Assembly: GCA_964581605.1 (NCBI GenBank)
Contig: CAZOPF010000038.1
Span: 1-49,120 of the forward strand
Length of the DNA: 49,120 bases
Source: CAADGU01 sp964581605
GTDB taxonomy: Bacteria; Chloroflexota; Anaerolineae; Promineifilales; Promineifilaceae
Reading direction: 5' to 3'
The notes beneath the pieces were generated by a model that worked only from the letters and a program-made list of their open reading frames with translations, searched no databases and was not told the origin of the DNA. Below, in pieces: positions 31,108 through 39,959 of this stretch (positions within the stretch are counted from its first letter, which is position 1; each line of letters opens with the position of its first letter). Position numbers and translations under genes: made by a program.

Positions 31108-33906
31108 TCAATCTTTCAGCTCTAGCCAGTTTACGCCCGTGCTGGTACCTACCTTGAGCGGGACATCCAGTTGGTAGGCATTCATCATCGTGTCTACCAA
31201 CAACGGCCGTACCCGTTCCACCTCGTCTTCCGGCAGTTCCAACAGCAGTTCGTCGTGAACTTGTAAGAGGAGTTGGGCGCGGTACGGCCGTAGCCGGGCA
31301 AACAACTCAATCATCGCTACCTTCACAATATCGGCGGCCGTGCCCTGAATGGGGTGGTTCACCGCTTCCCGCTCTGCCCGCAGCCAGGATTGCCGGTTTT
31401 GCCCCGTCATCGTCCCCTTGAAAACGGGGAAATAACGTCGCCGCCCCAGTAAAGTTTCCACATATCCCCGCTGCCTGGCCTGCTCCTTCGTCTCATCCAG
31501 ATAGTGCCGAATGCCAGGGAACTGGGCAAAATACCCTTTGATATAATTTTCTGCCTCCGCCAGTGTCAGTTCTGAATCCCGCGCCAATCGGAACGCGCCC
31601 ATGCCATAAATCAGGCCAAAATTCACCGCCTTGGCAAAGCGGCGCTGATTATACGTCACCTGCTCCACCGGGATGTTGTACACGGCCGCCGCCGTCATCC
31701 GGTGGATATCCTGATCTTGCCGGAACGCTTCTACTAATGCCTCATCCTGGCTCACGTGCGCCAGAATCCGCAGTTCCACCTGAGAATAGTCAGCCGCCAG
31801 AAAGACATGCCCCGGCCGGGCCACAAACGCCCGCCGGATTTCTTGCCCCACCGCACTGCGAATGGGGATGTTTTGCAAATTGGGGTCGCTGCTGGCAATG
31901 CGCCCGGTGATGGCCCCGGTCTGGTGAAAGCTGGTGTGGACACGGCCGTCTTTGCCCACCATGCCCGGCAGCGCATCCACATATGTACTTTTCAGCTTAC
32001 CCAACTCCCGATACTCCAATAACCGGGTCACCATGCCCGACTTTTTCTCTTGCTCCGTTTCTTTCAACTCTTCCAGCACATTGGCGGCCGTGCTATAGAA
32101 ACCGCTGCTCGTTTTGCTCAGCCCCTCCACCGGAAATCCGAGCTTCTTAAACAGCACATCACTCAACTGCTGCGTGGAATTGACGTTGAACGGCTCCCCG
32201 GCAATCTCGTGAATCTCCCGTTCCAATGCCAGCAGGCGCGCATCCAAATCTTGCGACATGCGCCGCAAAAAGGGCACATCCAGCCCAATGCCCGCCTGCT
32301 CCATCGCCGACAAAATGGGAATCAGCGGCAGTTCCAGCGCCATAATGCGATCCTGATTCTTCTCTGTCACCTCTTTTTGCAGCGGTTCCACCAGCCGCAG
32401 CGTCATATCGGCGTCGGCCGCGCCATACGGGGCTGCTTCGGGGATGGGCACTTCGGCAAAAATACGCTGATTTTTGCCCTTGCCGATCAGCGTCTCAATG
32501 TGCGTCATTTCGATGCCCAGCCGGTGAAAAGAGAGCTCTTTCAGCCCTTTGTATTTGGTTGCCGGGTCGGTGAGCCATTCGGCAATCATCGTGTCAAAGG
32601 TAATGGGCGAGACGGCGATGCCATAGCGATCCAGCACCGTGTAATCATATTTGGCATTGTGCGCCACCTTGCCAATGGCCGGGTTGGTCAGCGCCGGTTT
32701 CAGCGCGTCCAGCACCCTCTGTAAGGGCAACTGCCCCGCCGCCAGTTCCGGCGCGCTGGCAAACAAGGACATTTGCCCACTGTCGCTCTGTTTGGGCTGC
32801 GCCAGATGGCCGACGGGGATGTAATACGCGGTCGGCGGCGTGACCGCCAGGCAAATGCCCACCAACTCGGCGCTGGTTTCGTCCACTCCCGTCGTTTCCA
32901 CGTCAAAGGCAATCAGGCTGGCGCTGTTTAACTGGGCTACCAGTTCGGCCAACTGCGCCTCGGTTTGCACGATGATGGTATGGGTGGGCACGGCCGTTTC
33001 GCTGGGGCCGGTAATATCTTCAGCCGCTTCCACCCGCGCCAGCAAATCTCTGGTCAGCGAACGAAATTCCAGTTCGCGGAATATCTCCAGCACCGCGTTC
33101 ACATCAAAATCATGGGCCACGCAGGCGTCCAGATCGAGGCTAATAGGCGCGTCGGTTACAATCCGTGCCAGTTTTTGGCTCAGATAGGCGCTCTCTTTGC
33201 CTTCCAGCAGTTTTTTCTGGTTGGAACCTTTGATGTTCTCAATGTGGGCATAGATGCCGTCCAGGGTGTCGTACTCTTGCAGCAGTTTGGCGGCCGTTTT
33301 GGGGCCAATACCGGCCACGCCGGGGATGTTGTCACTGGTGTCACCAACCAATGCTTTGTAATCTACGACTTGATCCGGCCGTACCTTCCAATAAGCCATC
33401 ACCGCCTGTTCATCGAAAATTTCGGGCCGGTCTGTCCCTTTGCGCGGCGGCAGTTCCACGCGGGTATTCTCGTCCACCAGTTGCAATAAATCCCGGTCGC
33501 CGGTGATGATGTGAACAGGTACACCGAGTGGTTTTGCCTGCTGCGCAATGGTGCCCAACACATCATCCGCCTCATACCCATCCAACTCCAAAATGGGGAT
33601 ATTCATCGCCCGAATCACTTCCTTGATGCGCTCAATTTGTTGCGCCAGTTCGTCCGGCATCCGCTCGCGGGTGCCTTTATACTCAGTGAACAGGGCGTCG
33701 CGGAAGGTGGCGCCCACGTCAAAGCTGACGGCAAAGTATTGCGGCGGGTTGTCGCCAAGGATGCAGTCCACTACGGTGCGGGTGAAGCCGTAGGTGGCGT
33801 TGGTCGGTTCGCCAGCTTTGGTGCTGAACGCTTCGATGGGCAGGGCGAAGAACATGCGGTAGGCCAGAGCGTGGCCGTCAATGAGAACCAGTTTGTTTTC
33901 GGTCAT
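31108..33906 (-). CDS. polA: DNA polymerase I
   Basis: A 932-residue repair and Okazaki-fragment polymerase. The 5' nuclease domain (about 1-290) starts LVLIDGHALAYRMFFAL and has the helix-hairpin-helix GIAGIGPKTA-type segment (GVAGIGPKTAAKLL). The 3'-5' exonuclease (about 310-490) keeps the acidic pair in IAFDVETTG, so proofreading is probably active. The polymerase domain has motif A LAADYSQVELRILAH, O-helix RRFAKAVNFGLIYG with the Phe that disfavours dideoxy nucleotides, and motif C VHDEL. The start is MTENKLVLID at 33906. Confidence 0.96.
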   Translation of the reverse strand: MTENKLVLIDGHALAYRMFFALPIEAFSTKAGEPTNATYGFTRTVVDCILGDNPPQYFAVSFDVGATFRDALFTEYKGTRERMPDELAQQIERIKEVIRAMNIPILELDGYEADDVLGTIAQQAKPLGVPVHIITGDRDLLQLVDENTRVELPPRKGTDRPEIFDEQAVMAYWKVRPDQVVDYKALVGDTSDNIPGVAGIGPKTAAKLLQEYDTLDGIYAHIENIKGSNQKKLLEGKESAYLSQKLARIVTDAPISLDLDACVAHDFDVNAVLEIFRELEFRSLTRDLLARVEAAEDITGPSETAVPTHTIIVQTEAQLAELVAQLNSASLIAFDVETTGVDETSAELVGICLAVTPPTAYYIPVGHLAQPKQSDSGQMSLFASAPELAAGQLPLQRVLDALKPALTNPAIGKVAHNAKYDYTVLDRYGIAVSPITFDTMIAEWLTDPATKYKGLKELSFHRLGIEMTHIETLIGKGKNQRIFAEVPIPEAAPYGAADADMTLRLVEPLQKEVTEKNQDRIMALELPLIPILSAMEQAGIGLDVPFLRRMSQDLDARLLALEREIHEIAGEPFNVNSTQQLSDVLFKKLGFPVEGLSKTSSGFYSTAANVLEELKETEQEKKSGMVTRLLEYRELGKLKSTYVDALPGMVGKDGRVHTSFHQTGAITGRIASSDPNLQNIPIRSAVGQEIRRAFVARPGHVFLAADYSQVELRILAHVSQDEALVEAFRQDQDIHRMTAAAVYNIPVEQVTYNQRRFAKAVNFGLIYGMGAFRLARDSELTLAEAENYIKGYFAQFPGIRHYLDETKEQARQRGYVETLLGRRRYFPVFKGTMTGQNRQSWLRAEREAVNHPIQGTAADIVKVAMIELFARLRPYRAQLLLQVHDELLLELPEDEVERVRPLLVDTMMNAYQLDVPLKVGTSTGVNWLELKD

Positions 33907-33924
33907 AGGTTATTCCAGAGTTTT

Positions 33925-34004
33925 GATCCGCGAAGGACGCGAAGGGGGCTGAAGAAGGTCTGTTAGAGAGGTAATTCGTGAAATTCGTGTCATCCGTGGC
34001 TTGT
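33925..34004 (+). repeat. CCGCGAAGGACGCG and ATTCGTG repeats (family J)
   Basis: GATCCGCGAAGGACGCGAAGG (33925-33945) matches 26779-26799 at 20 of 21 bases. It is followed by AATTCGTGAAATTCGTG and TCATCCGTGGCTT units to about 34002. This fills the leader of polA. Confidence 0.65.
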
Positions 34005-34064
34005 GTTGTGAATAATGGGAATTGTACCATAAAACAGATGTTCGGTAGTAAGCGCGGGAGTTTG

Positions 34065-34082
34065 GGCACACGGCCGTGTGCC
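34065..34082. terminator. 18-base palindrome with ACGGCCGT core
   Basis: GGCACACGGCCGTGTGCC is a perfect palindrome in the polA to M23 peptidase gap. A short TTTCC follows on the plus strand. It could be a small bidirectional hairpin or a binding site for an octamer-recognising protein. Confidence 0.5.
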
Positions 34083-34181
34083 TTTCCAATGCGACCCCCA
34101 ACAGCCACGTTTCGTAATGTGGTTATTGGTTACGGCCGATGAACAAAATTACCGACACCTGATTTAGCCACAGGACAAAAG

Positions 34182-35144
34182 ATGATAGAACCATCCCTAT
34201 TAGAAACAAATGAACAACTGCCTTCTCCCGCACCTGCCTCCTCCCACCTCTGGCGCATCCTGCGCCTGCTCCCACTAACCATCATGCTCCTCGCTCTGCT
34301 CCTGATTCTAGCTCTATTTCTAATGGGCGGTATGCTCAAAATCACTGCCTGGTATCTACTACAATTTATCCCACCCCTGTTGGGATTGATTTCGTTGATT
34401 GTTATCCTCATCTATGTCATCGTCAAAAGAAGATTCAGCAAACTGCTCATTACAACTTCAATCCTGGCCATTATCTGCCTGTTACCGGCCATTCTCTGGA
34501 TCAGGCCCGTGGCTTTTCCGGCCTCGCTGGCATCCACCACACCAACCGCCACAGTGCGCTTGCCGGCCGATGTACCACTCAAGGTTGCCTGGGGTGGCGA
34601 TACATTGGAAACCAATTATCACGCCATCTCGCCTGACCAACGCTGGGCCTATGACCTGTTGGTTGAACCATATATGACCGGCAGCAACCAAGTGGAAGAT
34701 TATGGCTGTTACGGTGTTCCGGTTTTGGCACCAGCCAGCGGCCTGGTGACCACCGCGCATGACGGCGAACCGGATGAAGTACCGGGGGTTGTCTCCAACA
34801 ATTATGTGGCCCCAACCGGGAATCATGTGGTTATCTATTTGGAAACTGGGACGTATCTGGTTATCGCCCACTTAAAACCGGGCAGCGTGGCTGTGGCCCC
34901 AGGCGATCATGTGGAAGAAGGCCAGGTGATTGGGGAATGTGGCAATTCCGGCAATACCAGTGAACCGCATATCCATATTCACCATCAACGGCAGGACCCG
35001 GCCGTATTCCCGCTAAACTTTGCGGAAGGGCTACCCCTCTATTTCCGGGATCATGACGGGGCTGCTATGCCCATAGGTGGCGTGAAGGTTGAAGGAGATG
35101 AGACCATTCTGTCTGGCGATACGGTACAACACATAGGTGAGTAG
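34182..35144 (+). CDS. Membrane-bound M23-family (LytM-like) peptidase
   Basis: A 320-residue protein predicted to cut peptidoglycan cross-bridges or to be a related zinc endopeptidase. Three transmembrane helices cover about 30-50, 58-82 and 90-108. The M23 domain follows at about 130-300, with zinc ligands in NYHAISPDQRWAYD (His147, Asp158) and the HxH in EPHIHIHH (about 263-265), plus His230 in IAHLKPG. The GNSGNTS motif precedes the HxH. The active domain should face outward. The Shine-Dalgarno AGGA lies seven bases before the ATG. Confidence 0.88.
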   Translation: MIEPSLLETNEQLPSPAPASSHLWRILRLLPLTIMLLALLLILALFLMGGMLKITAWYLLQFIPPLLGLISLIVILIYVIVKRRFSKLLITTSILAIICLLPAILWIRPVAFPASLASTTPTATVRLPADVPLKVAWGGDTLETNYHAISPDQRWAYDLLVEPYMTGSNQVEDYGCYGVPVLAPASGLVTTAHDGEPDEVPGVVSNNYVAPTGNHVVIYLETGTYLVIAHLKPGSVAVAPGDHVEEGQVIGECGNSGNTSEPHIHIHHQRQDPAVFPLNFAEGLPLYFRDHDGAAMPIGGVKVEGDETILSGDTVQHIGE

Positions 35145-35182
35145 GGAAAAGCAGCAAACAAGGGAATGAGGGCATGCCCCCG

Positions 35183-35530
35183 TCAGTTCAATGGCAACTG
35201 GCGGGGGTCCATCCATTCATCCAGGTGCAGCCAGATCACCCGCGCATAATGAAAAATCAGGGGGATTGCCAGAAAAAGGGCCAGCACCGCCCCAATGATA
35301 TAGCCTGTCATTGTCGGCCGTATGGTCACATACATCACGACTATCGCCGGTATGACCACAAAAAAGCCCATGACATATCCCACAAAGACGGACATCATAA
35401 AGTAACCGCGCTCTCGTTCATACACGATCCCACATTGGCCACAAGTGGGGTGCATCACAAACGGTTTTCGGAAAACAGCCCCCTGGCAGCAATGGGGGCA
35501 TTTAAGCTGCAATATCGCTTTCAAGTGCAT
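35183..35530 (-). CDS. DUF983-family small membrane protein
   Basis: A 115-residue protein (starting MHLKAILQLKCPHC at 35530) with two CxxC pairs, CPHC and CGQC, and two transmembrane helices, about 49-71 and 74-98. This is the DUF983 pattern: zinc ribbon, then two helices, of unknown function, often linked to respiratory-chain genes. A longer start at 35578 would read from an inverted repeat and is not chosen. Confidence 0.8.
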   Translation of the reverse strand: MHLKAILQLKCPHCCQGAVFRKPFVMHPTCGQCGIVYERERGYFMMSVFVGYVMGFFVVIPAIVVMYVTIRPTMTGYIIGAVLALFLAIPLIFHYARVIWLHLDEWMDPRQLPLN

Positions 35531-35550
35531 GGACAGGGGTATTCCGAAGT

Positions 35551-35588
35551 CCAAAGCCCAGAGTCGGGCTTCGGACATCGGGCTTTGG
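35551..35588. repeat. CCAAAGCCC inverted repeat
   Basis: CCAAAGCCC (35551-35559) and GGGCTTTGG (35580-35588) pair exactly, with a nested CCGAAG/CTTCGG pair across the same stretch. It lies between the small acidic gene and the DUF983 gene and may attenuate read-through. Confidence 0.55.
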
Positions 35589-35591
35589 TTA

Positions 35592-35831
35592 TTAAGCCGG
35601 TTCCCAGGTAATTTCTATCCCATCAGACTCACCCACTGCCTGACGCAACAAAGCAATCAGTTCCGGGTCGCCACCGCGCACTTCCAGCATATCAATGGTG
35701 TCCTGATTGATAAAATAATCGGCATCTTCGGCCGATTCCTCTTCCAGCATATCCACTAAGAAGCGCATTTCGGCCTCATTGACTTCACCAATGACAGCAC
35801 CACTCTCTTCAATCTTTAATAGTAGCAACAT
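35592..35831 (-). CDS. Small acidic protein of unknown function
   Basis: 79 residues, strongly acidic: MLLLLKIEESGAVIG, MRFLVDMLEEES, DYFINQDTIDMLEV, ALLRQAVGE. The LVDxLEEES-(x)n-DYxIN-TIDMLE pattern matches short hypothetical proteins I recall from several phyla; the function is unknown. The ribosome site is excellent (AGGAG, six bases before the ATG), which supports translation. It lies upstream of the DUF983 gene on the same strand. Confidence 0.75.
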   Translation of the reverse strand: MLLLLKIEESGAVIGEVNEAEMRFLVDMLEEESAEDADYFINQDTIDMLEVRGGDPELIALLRQAVGESDGIEITWEPA

Positions 35832-36030
35832 GGTAACTCCTCGATTATTGATTGTATTATCCCATGTGCAACCTTATATTCACCAGAGAGGAGTTGGCAT
35901 GTGAGGTTGCCAACGGCCGCAGTTGAGAATGCGTCCTACCCGATTAAATTGAACAGAAAGTTGCACATTGCGTATGGACTGTATCTTATCACCGGCTCAG
36001 AGGCAGACCAATAAGCAGATGGTTCTTTTT

Positions 36031-37458
36031 TCACTCAAAACCAGCCACTTGTTCCCACCAGACTTGAATTTGGGCTGAATCGTGCCGTTCGTAATAAGTA
36101 ACTATCAGATCATGCTGACCGGCCGCCAACGTGATCGTGCCCGAAACCTGCCGTGCGGTGCCATCCTGCCAGGCGTCAATGACCAATATATCATCTACGT
36201 ACAAACGCATGCCATCATCTACCATCGCCTGAAAACGATAACCACTGGCAGCAAATGAGAAGGTGCGCAGCCAGATCACCGAAAAATTATTGGCAGGCAA
36301 TCCGGCAGCCGGGGCGTTAACACCCCAATTGAAGTTTATTTCGGGGTCATTTCGGACAATGACGGGTTGCCCTTGTAAATTAGGGTCGGCCATATAAGCG
36401 CCGCGCCATTGGGGAAATTGTGTCTGGGCTTCGGCCCAAACGCGCACATTTGCCAGGCCTGTTGCATGGTAATACTCCACACGTACCTCAAGCAGTTGGC
36501 CTGGCTGTAAGGTGATGTTACCCTGATAGGTAATCGTCTGCCCATTGTGCCATTCGTCAAAGAGAATTGCGCCATTCACCCAGACGCGCACGCCGTCTTC
36601 ACTACGGGCAAAAAAACGATAGGCGCCACCTGGGGTGGAAATGGTGCGCGTCCATCGAGCAGAGAAGTTGCCATTTTGCAGCCCTGCGCCCGGCGAGGCG
36701 GTGCCCCAGGTGAAATTGATTTCGGGATCATCACGCACTAATACGGGTGTGCCAGAGAGGGTCTGGTTGTTGAAGTATTCGCCGCGCCAGCCGGAGATGA
36801 CTGGGGTTGGTGTGGGGGTGGGCGGCACGGCCGTCGGTGTGGGCGCCACCACCACAGAAGTTGGTGTGCTGGTTGTTGCTGCGGCCACAACCCGGATTTC
36901 CACCGGGGATGGCGGCTGCAAAAGTAACCCATCGGCCATCTGCGGCTGCCACATGCCACTGTACGCTCCCGGGTTCATGGGGGCAGCCAGCGCCAGGTTT
37001 ACATCCACTGTCTGCCCTGGGCCGGCCGGTGGCAAGCTGATGAGATCAGGCCCGCCCATCTGGTCGCCACTGGTGAAAACCCAGGCAGCACCCGCGCCCC
37101 AGGCACAGGTGCCATCATTACGCACACGCCATGTTTGCCAGAATGGCGTGCCGGGCAGAAGTTCCGCGCTGGGCGTCGTTGAGCTTCCTATCAGGGTGTA
37201 AGAATAAAAACAAGAGCTGGCATTTGCTGTATTGACCGGGGGATCAGTGGCGGTGGCTGGCGGCACGGCCGTATTCGTCATAGCCGGTGGGGGTGTGGGG
37301 GTGGCGGTATTTGTCGGTGATAGTTCGGCCAGATTCAGGGTAGGCAGGGCTGCGTTTTCTGCGCCTGCCACAATGGTTGTGGCCGGTGTGGGCGTAGGCG
37401 GCATATCCTGGCAGGCAGCCAAAACAAACAAGAGGGGAAGGATGACGGCCGCTATCAT
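36031..37458 (-). CDS. Lipoprotein with NBR1-like Ig domain and two PA14 domains
   Basis: A 475-residue surface lipoprotein. The signal peptide MIAAVILPLLFVLAACQ has a lipobox with Cys near residue 16. A Thr/Pro-rich linker, about 20-80, contains TNTAVPPATA from an octamer. A domain at about 85-190 resembles the NBR1-type Ig fold (FWQTWRVRNDGTCAWG, GDQMGGPD). A second Pro/Thr linker follows, then two PA14 domains at about 225-345 and 350-475 (WRGEYFNNQTLSGTP and WRGAYMADPNLQGQP; each with GYRF or AYRFFA and an RVWVNG or RLYVDD loop). PA14 domains often bind sugars. The ATG at 37458, 12 bases past topA, is preferred; the longer start at 37509 would overlap topA. Confidence 0.85.
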   Translation of the reverse strand: MIAAVILPLLFVLAACQDMPPTPTPATTIVAGAENAALPTLNLAELSPTNTATPTPPPAMTNTAVPPATATDPPVNTANASSCFYSYTLIGSSTTPSAELLPGTPFWQTWRVRNDGTCAWGAGAAWVFTSGDQMGGPDLISLPPAGPGQTVDVNLALAAPMNPGAYSGMWQPQMADGLLLQPPSPVEIRVVAAATTSTPTSVVVAPTPTAVPPTPTPTPVISGWRGEYFNNQTLSGTPVLVRDDPEINFTWGTASPGAGLQNGNFSARWTRTISTPGGAYRFFARSEDGVRVWVNGAILFDEWHNGQTITYQGNITLQPGQLLEVRVEYYHATGLANVRVWAEAQTQFPQWRGAYMADPNLQGQPVIVRNDPEINFNWGVNAPAAGLPANNFSVIWLRTFSFAASGYRFQAMVDDGMRLYVDDILVIDAWQDGTARQVSGTITLAAGQHDLIVTYYERHDSAQIQVWWEQVAGFE

Positions 37459-37469
37459 TTGCCGCCAGA

Positions 37470-39923
37470 TCAGGCGGGCACGTTTTCCTTCAATGCACAA
37501 GCCACGCAATCTGTTTTTGCCTCACTGACCTGCACCAACACGCCATCACAATGGCCGTTACTGTCGGTCACCGGTTTATACCAGCTACGCCATTCACAAT
37601 CCGGGTAACGGTTGCAGCCATAAAACAGCTTACCCTTTTTGCTGCGGCGTTCCACAATCTGGCCGCCGCGAGGGCAGGTGGCTAACACTTTGACAAGTTG
37701 TTCGGTGTAACGACATTTGGGGAAAGTGCTGCAACCAATAAATCGGCCGTATCGCCCCTCCCGATACACCAGTGGATTGCCACAGGTTGGGCAGGCACGC
37801 CCCACATATTCATGCTCACGTTGCACGTCAATTTTAGGAATAGACTCATTGGCAATTTCCAGCTTTTCCACAAGCTGCCCATAAAAACTCCCCACCACCG
37901 GCACCCAGGGCGCGCCCTCTGCAATCTTGTCCAATTCATCTTCCAAACGGGCCGTGAAATCTATGGAGACAATATCGGGGAAATACTCTACCAGTAAATC
38001 GTTAACCACCGCGCCTGTTTCTGTGGGTGCCAACCGGCGATCTTCCCGGTCTACATAGCCACGCTGCTGGATCGTGGAGATGATGCTGGCGTAGGTGCTG
38101 GGGCGGCCGATGCCGTTTTCTTCCATGGCTTTTACCAGTGTGGCCTCGCTGTATCGGGGCGGCGGCTGGGTAAAGTGTTGTTCTGGCAGCAGGCGCAGCA
38201 AATCGAGCTGCTCCTGCTCTTTTAGGGTGGATGGCACCTGGTTTTCACCATCGTCGGGGCGGTCGTCCGGGCGGCTTTCCTCGTACAACGCCAGGAAACC
38301 GGGGAAAACGAGGGTGGAACCGGTGGCACGGAAGAGGTACGGCCGTTTCTCGGCAGCCACCCATTGGTCGCCAGCCCAGACATCGGCTGAAACCGTATCA
38401 TAACGGGCAGTGGCCATCTGGCTGGCCACAAATCTATCCCAAATAAGGGTGTAGAGCCGGTGCTGGTCGCGGCTGAGAAACTCTTTTACATCCTGTGGGG
38501 TGCGCATCACGGCCGTAGGCCGAATGGCTTCGTGGGCTTCCTGGGCTGCTTTGGTTCTGGTCTTGTATTCCGGCGGCTTGACGGGGACATACGATAAGCC
38601 AAATCGTTTACCAATATAGTCCCGCGCTTCAGTCTGCGCCTCGCCGGAAACCGATACGCTATCCGTGCGCATATAGGTGATCAGCCCCACCCCATCCTCA
38701 CTGCCCAAATCAATGCCTTCATACAGTTGTTGGGCAATGCGCATGGTCTTATCTGTGTTAAAGCTCAGGCGGCGGGAGGCTTCTTGCTGCAAGGTACTGG
38801 TGGTAAAAGGGGCAGCCGGGCGGCGGGTGCGTTTGCCCAGGCGTACTTCACCGACAACCCAATGAGCGCCTTCCAGCTTATCAAGATGGGGCTGCACATC
38901 TGCTTGCTGGCGGAAAATGGGGTCTTCACCATTCAGCTTAACCAGTTTGGCAATGAAGGACGGCCGTACCCGCGTTCCGGTTGTGAATTGCTGGCTTAGT
39001 TCGGCCGCCAACGTCCAATACTCTTCCACCACAAATTGTTCAATTTCCCGCTCACGGTCAACCACCAGCCGAACGGCCACCGATTGCACGCGCCCGGCCG
39101 AAAGACGGCCGTGTATCTTGCGCCAGAGCAGCGGGCTGAGTTTATACCCCACCAATCGGTCCAAAATGCGCCGTGCCTGCTGGGCATCCACCCGATTCAT
39201 ATCAATATCCCGCGGCTGCTCAAATGCTTTTTGGATAGCCGGTTTGGTGATTTCATGGAACTCTACCCGCCAGGTACGCGCCGGGTCCATCTCGGCCGCT
39301 TCGCGCACATGCCAGGCAATCGCTTCCCCTTCCCGGTCAGGGTCTGTTGCCAGGTAGATTTCGGTAGCACGTGCAGCGGCTTCTTTCAAATCTCGCACCA
39401 CGCCCCGTTTATCATTGGAAACGCGATACTCCGGCTCAAAGTTATTGTCCACATCTACACTGAGCCGGGACTTGAGCAGGTCACGCACGTGCCCAACGCT
39501 GGATTTGACGGTATACCCTTTGCCCAAATAGCGGCCAATGGTTCTGGCTTTGGCCGGGGATTCTACGATTACCAGTTTGCCACTGCGGCGTGGGGCGGGT
39601 TTGGAGGGTGCGGCCGTTTCCTTCACGGCCGCTTGCTTCACCCGTTTCGTCCGGGCTGATTTTGTTTTAGTCGCTTTACCGGCCGTCTTCTTGCCTGTTT
39701 TCTTGCTGCCCTTTTTTAAGGTTGTTTTGCGGGTTCGATTGATATTTTCCGGTTTGGGCACTGTATCATGTTCTGGCAATCGCATGGCTTTATACATGGT
39801 GCCGCCACAATTGGTGCAGTTTCCCCGCACTCCTGGCGCCCCGTGCGAAGACCACTCCGCCTGCGGGTTTGCCATCTGGTGCTTCTCTTTACACTTAAAA
39901 CAATAACCGATAATTTCTTCCAT
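37470..39923 (-). CDS. topA: DNA topoisomerase I with an N-terminal DUF5679 zinc finger
   Basis: A type IA topoisomerase, 817 residues, that relaxes negative supercoils. Residues 1-50 are a two-CxxC DUF5679-type finger (YCFKCKEKHQMANP, NCTNCGG), then a Lys-rich linker to about 112. The Toprim domain starts at about 116 (KLVIVESPAKARTIG) and has ATDPDREGE (192-200). The catalytic Tyr is Tyr417 in LITYMRTDS. Three C-terminal zinc-ribbon-like repeats follow. The second reads CPRGGQ, so it has lost one Cys. The end is VACALKENVPA. The fusion and linker extend the normal architecture and may add DNA affinity. Confidence 0.94.
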   Translation of the reverse strand: MEEIIGYCFKCKEKHQMANPQAEWSSHGAPGVRGNCTNCGGTMYKAMRLPEHDTVPKPENINRTRKTTLKKGSKKTGKKTAGKATKTKSARTKRVKQAAVKETAAPSKPAPRRSGKLVIVESPAKARTIGRYLGKGYTVKSSVGHVRDLLKSRLSVDVDNNFEPEYRVSNDKRGVVRDLKEAAARATEIYLATDPDREGEAIAWHVREAAEMDPARTWRVEFHEITKPAIQKAFEQPRDIDMNRVDAQQARRILDRLVGYKLSPLLWRKIHGRLSAGRVQSVAVRLVVDREREIEQFVVEEYWTLAAELSQQFTTGTRVRPSFIAKLVKLNGEDPIFRQQADVQPHLDKLEGAHWVVGEVRLGKRTRRPAAPFTTSTLQQEASRRLSFNTDKTMRIAQQLYEGIDLGSEDGVGLITYMRTDSVSVSGEAQTEARDYIGKRFGLSYVPVKPPEYKTRTKAAQEAHEAIRPTAVMRTPQDVKEFLSRDQHRLYTLIWDRFVASQMATARYDTVSADVWAGDQWVAAEKRPYLFRATGSTLVFPGFLALYEESRPDDRPDDGENQVPSTLKEQEQLDLLRLLPEQHFTQPPPRYSEATLVKAMEENGIGRPSTYASIISTIQQRGYVDREDRRLAPTETGAVVNDLLVEYFPDIVSIDFTARLEDELDKIAEGAPWVPVVGSFYGQLVEKLEIANESIPKIDVQREHEYVGRACPTCGNPLVYREGRYGRFIGCSTFPKCRYTEQLVKVLATCPRGGQIVERRSKKGKLFYGCNRYPDCEWRSWYKPVTDSNGHCDGVLVQVSEAKTDCVACALKENVPA

Positions 39924-39959
39924 AATAAAAAGAGAGAAAGGGCAGAAATGCCCCGGTCT

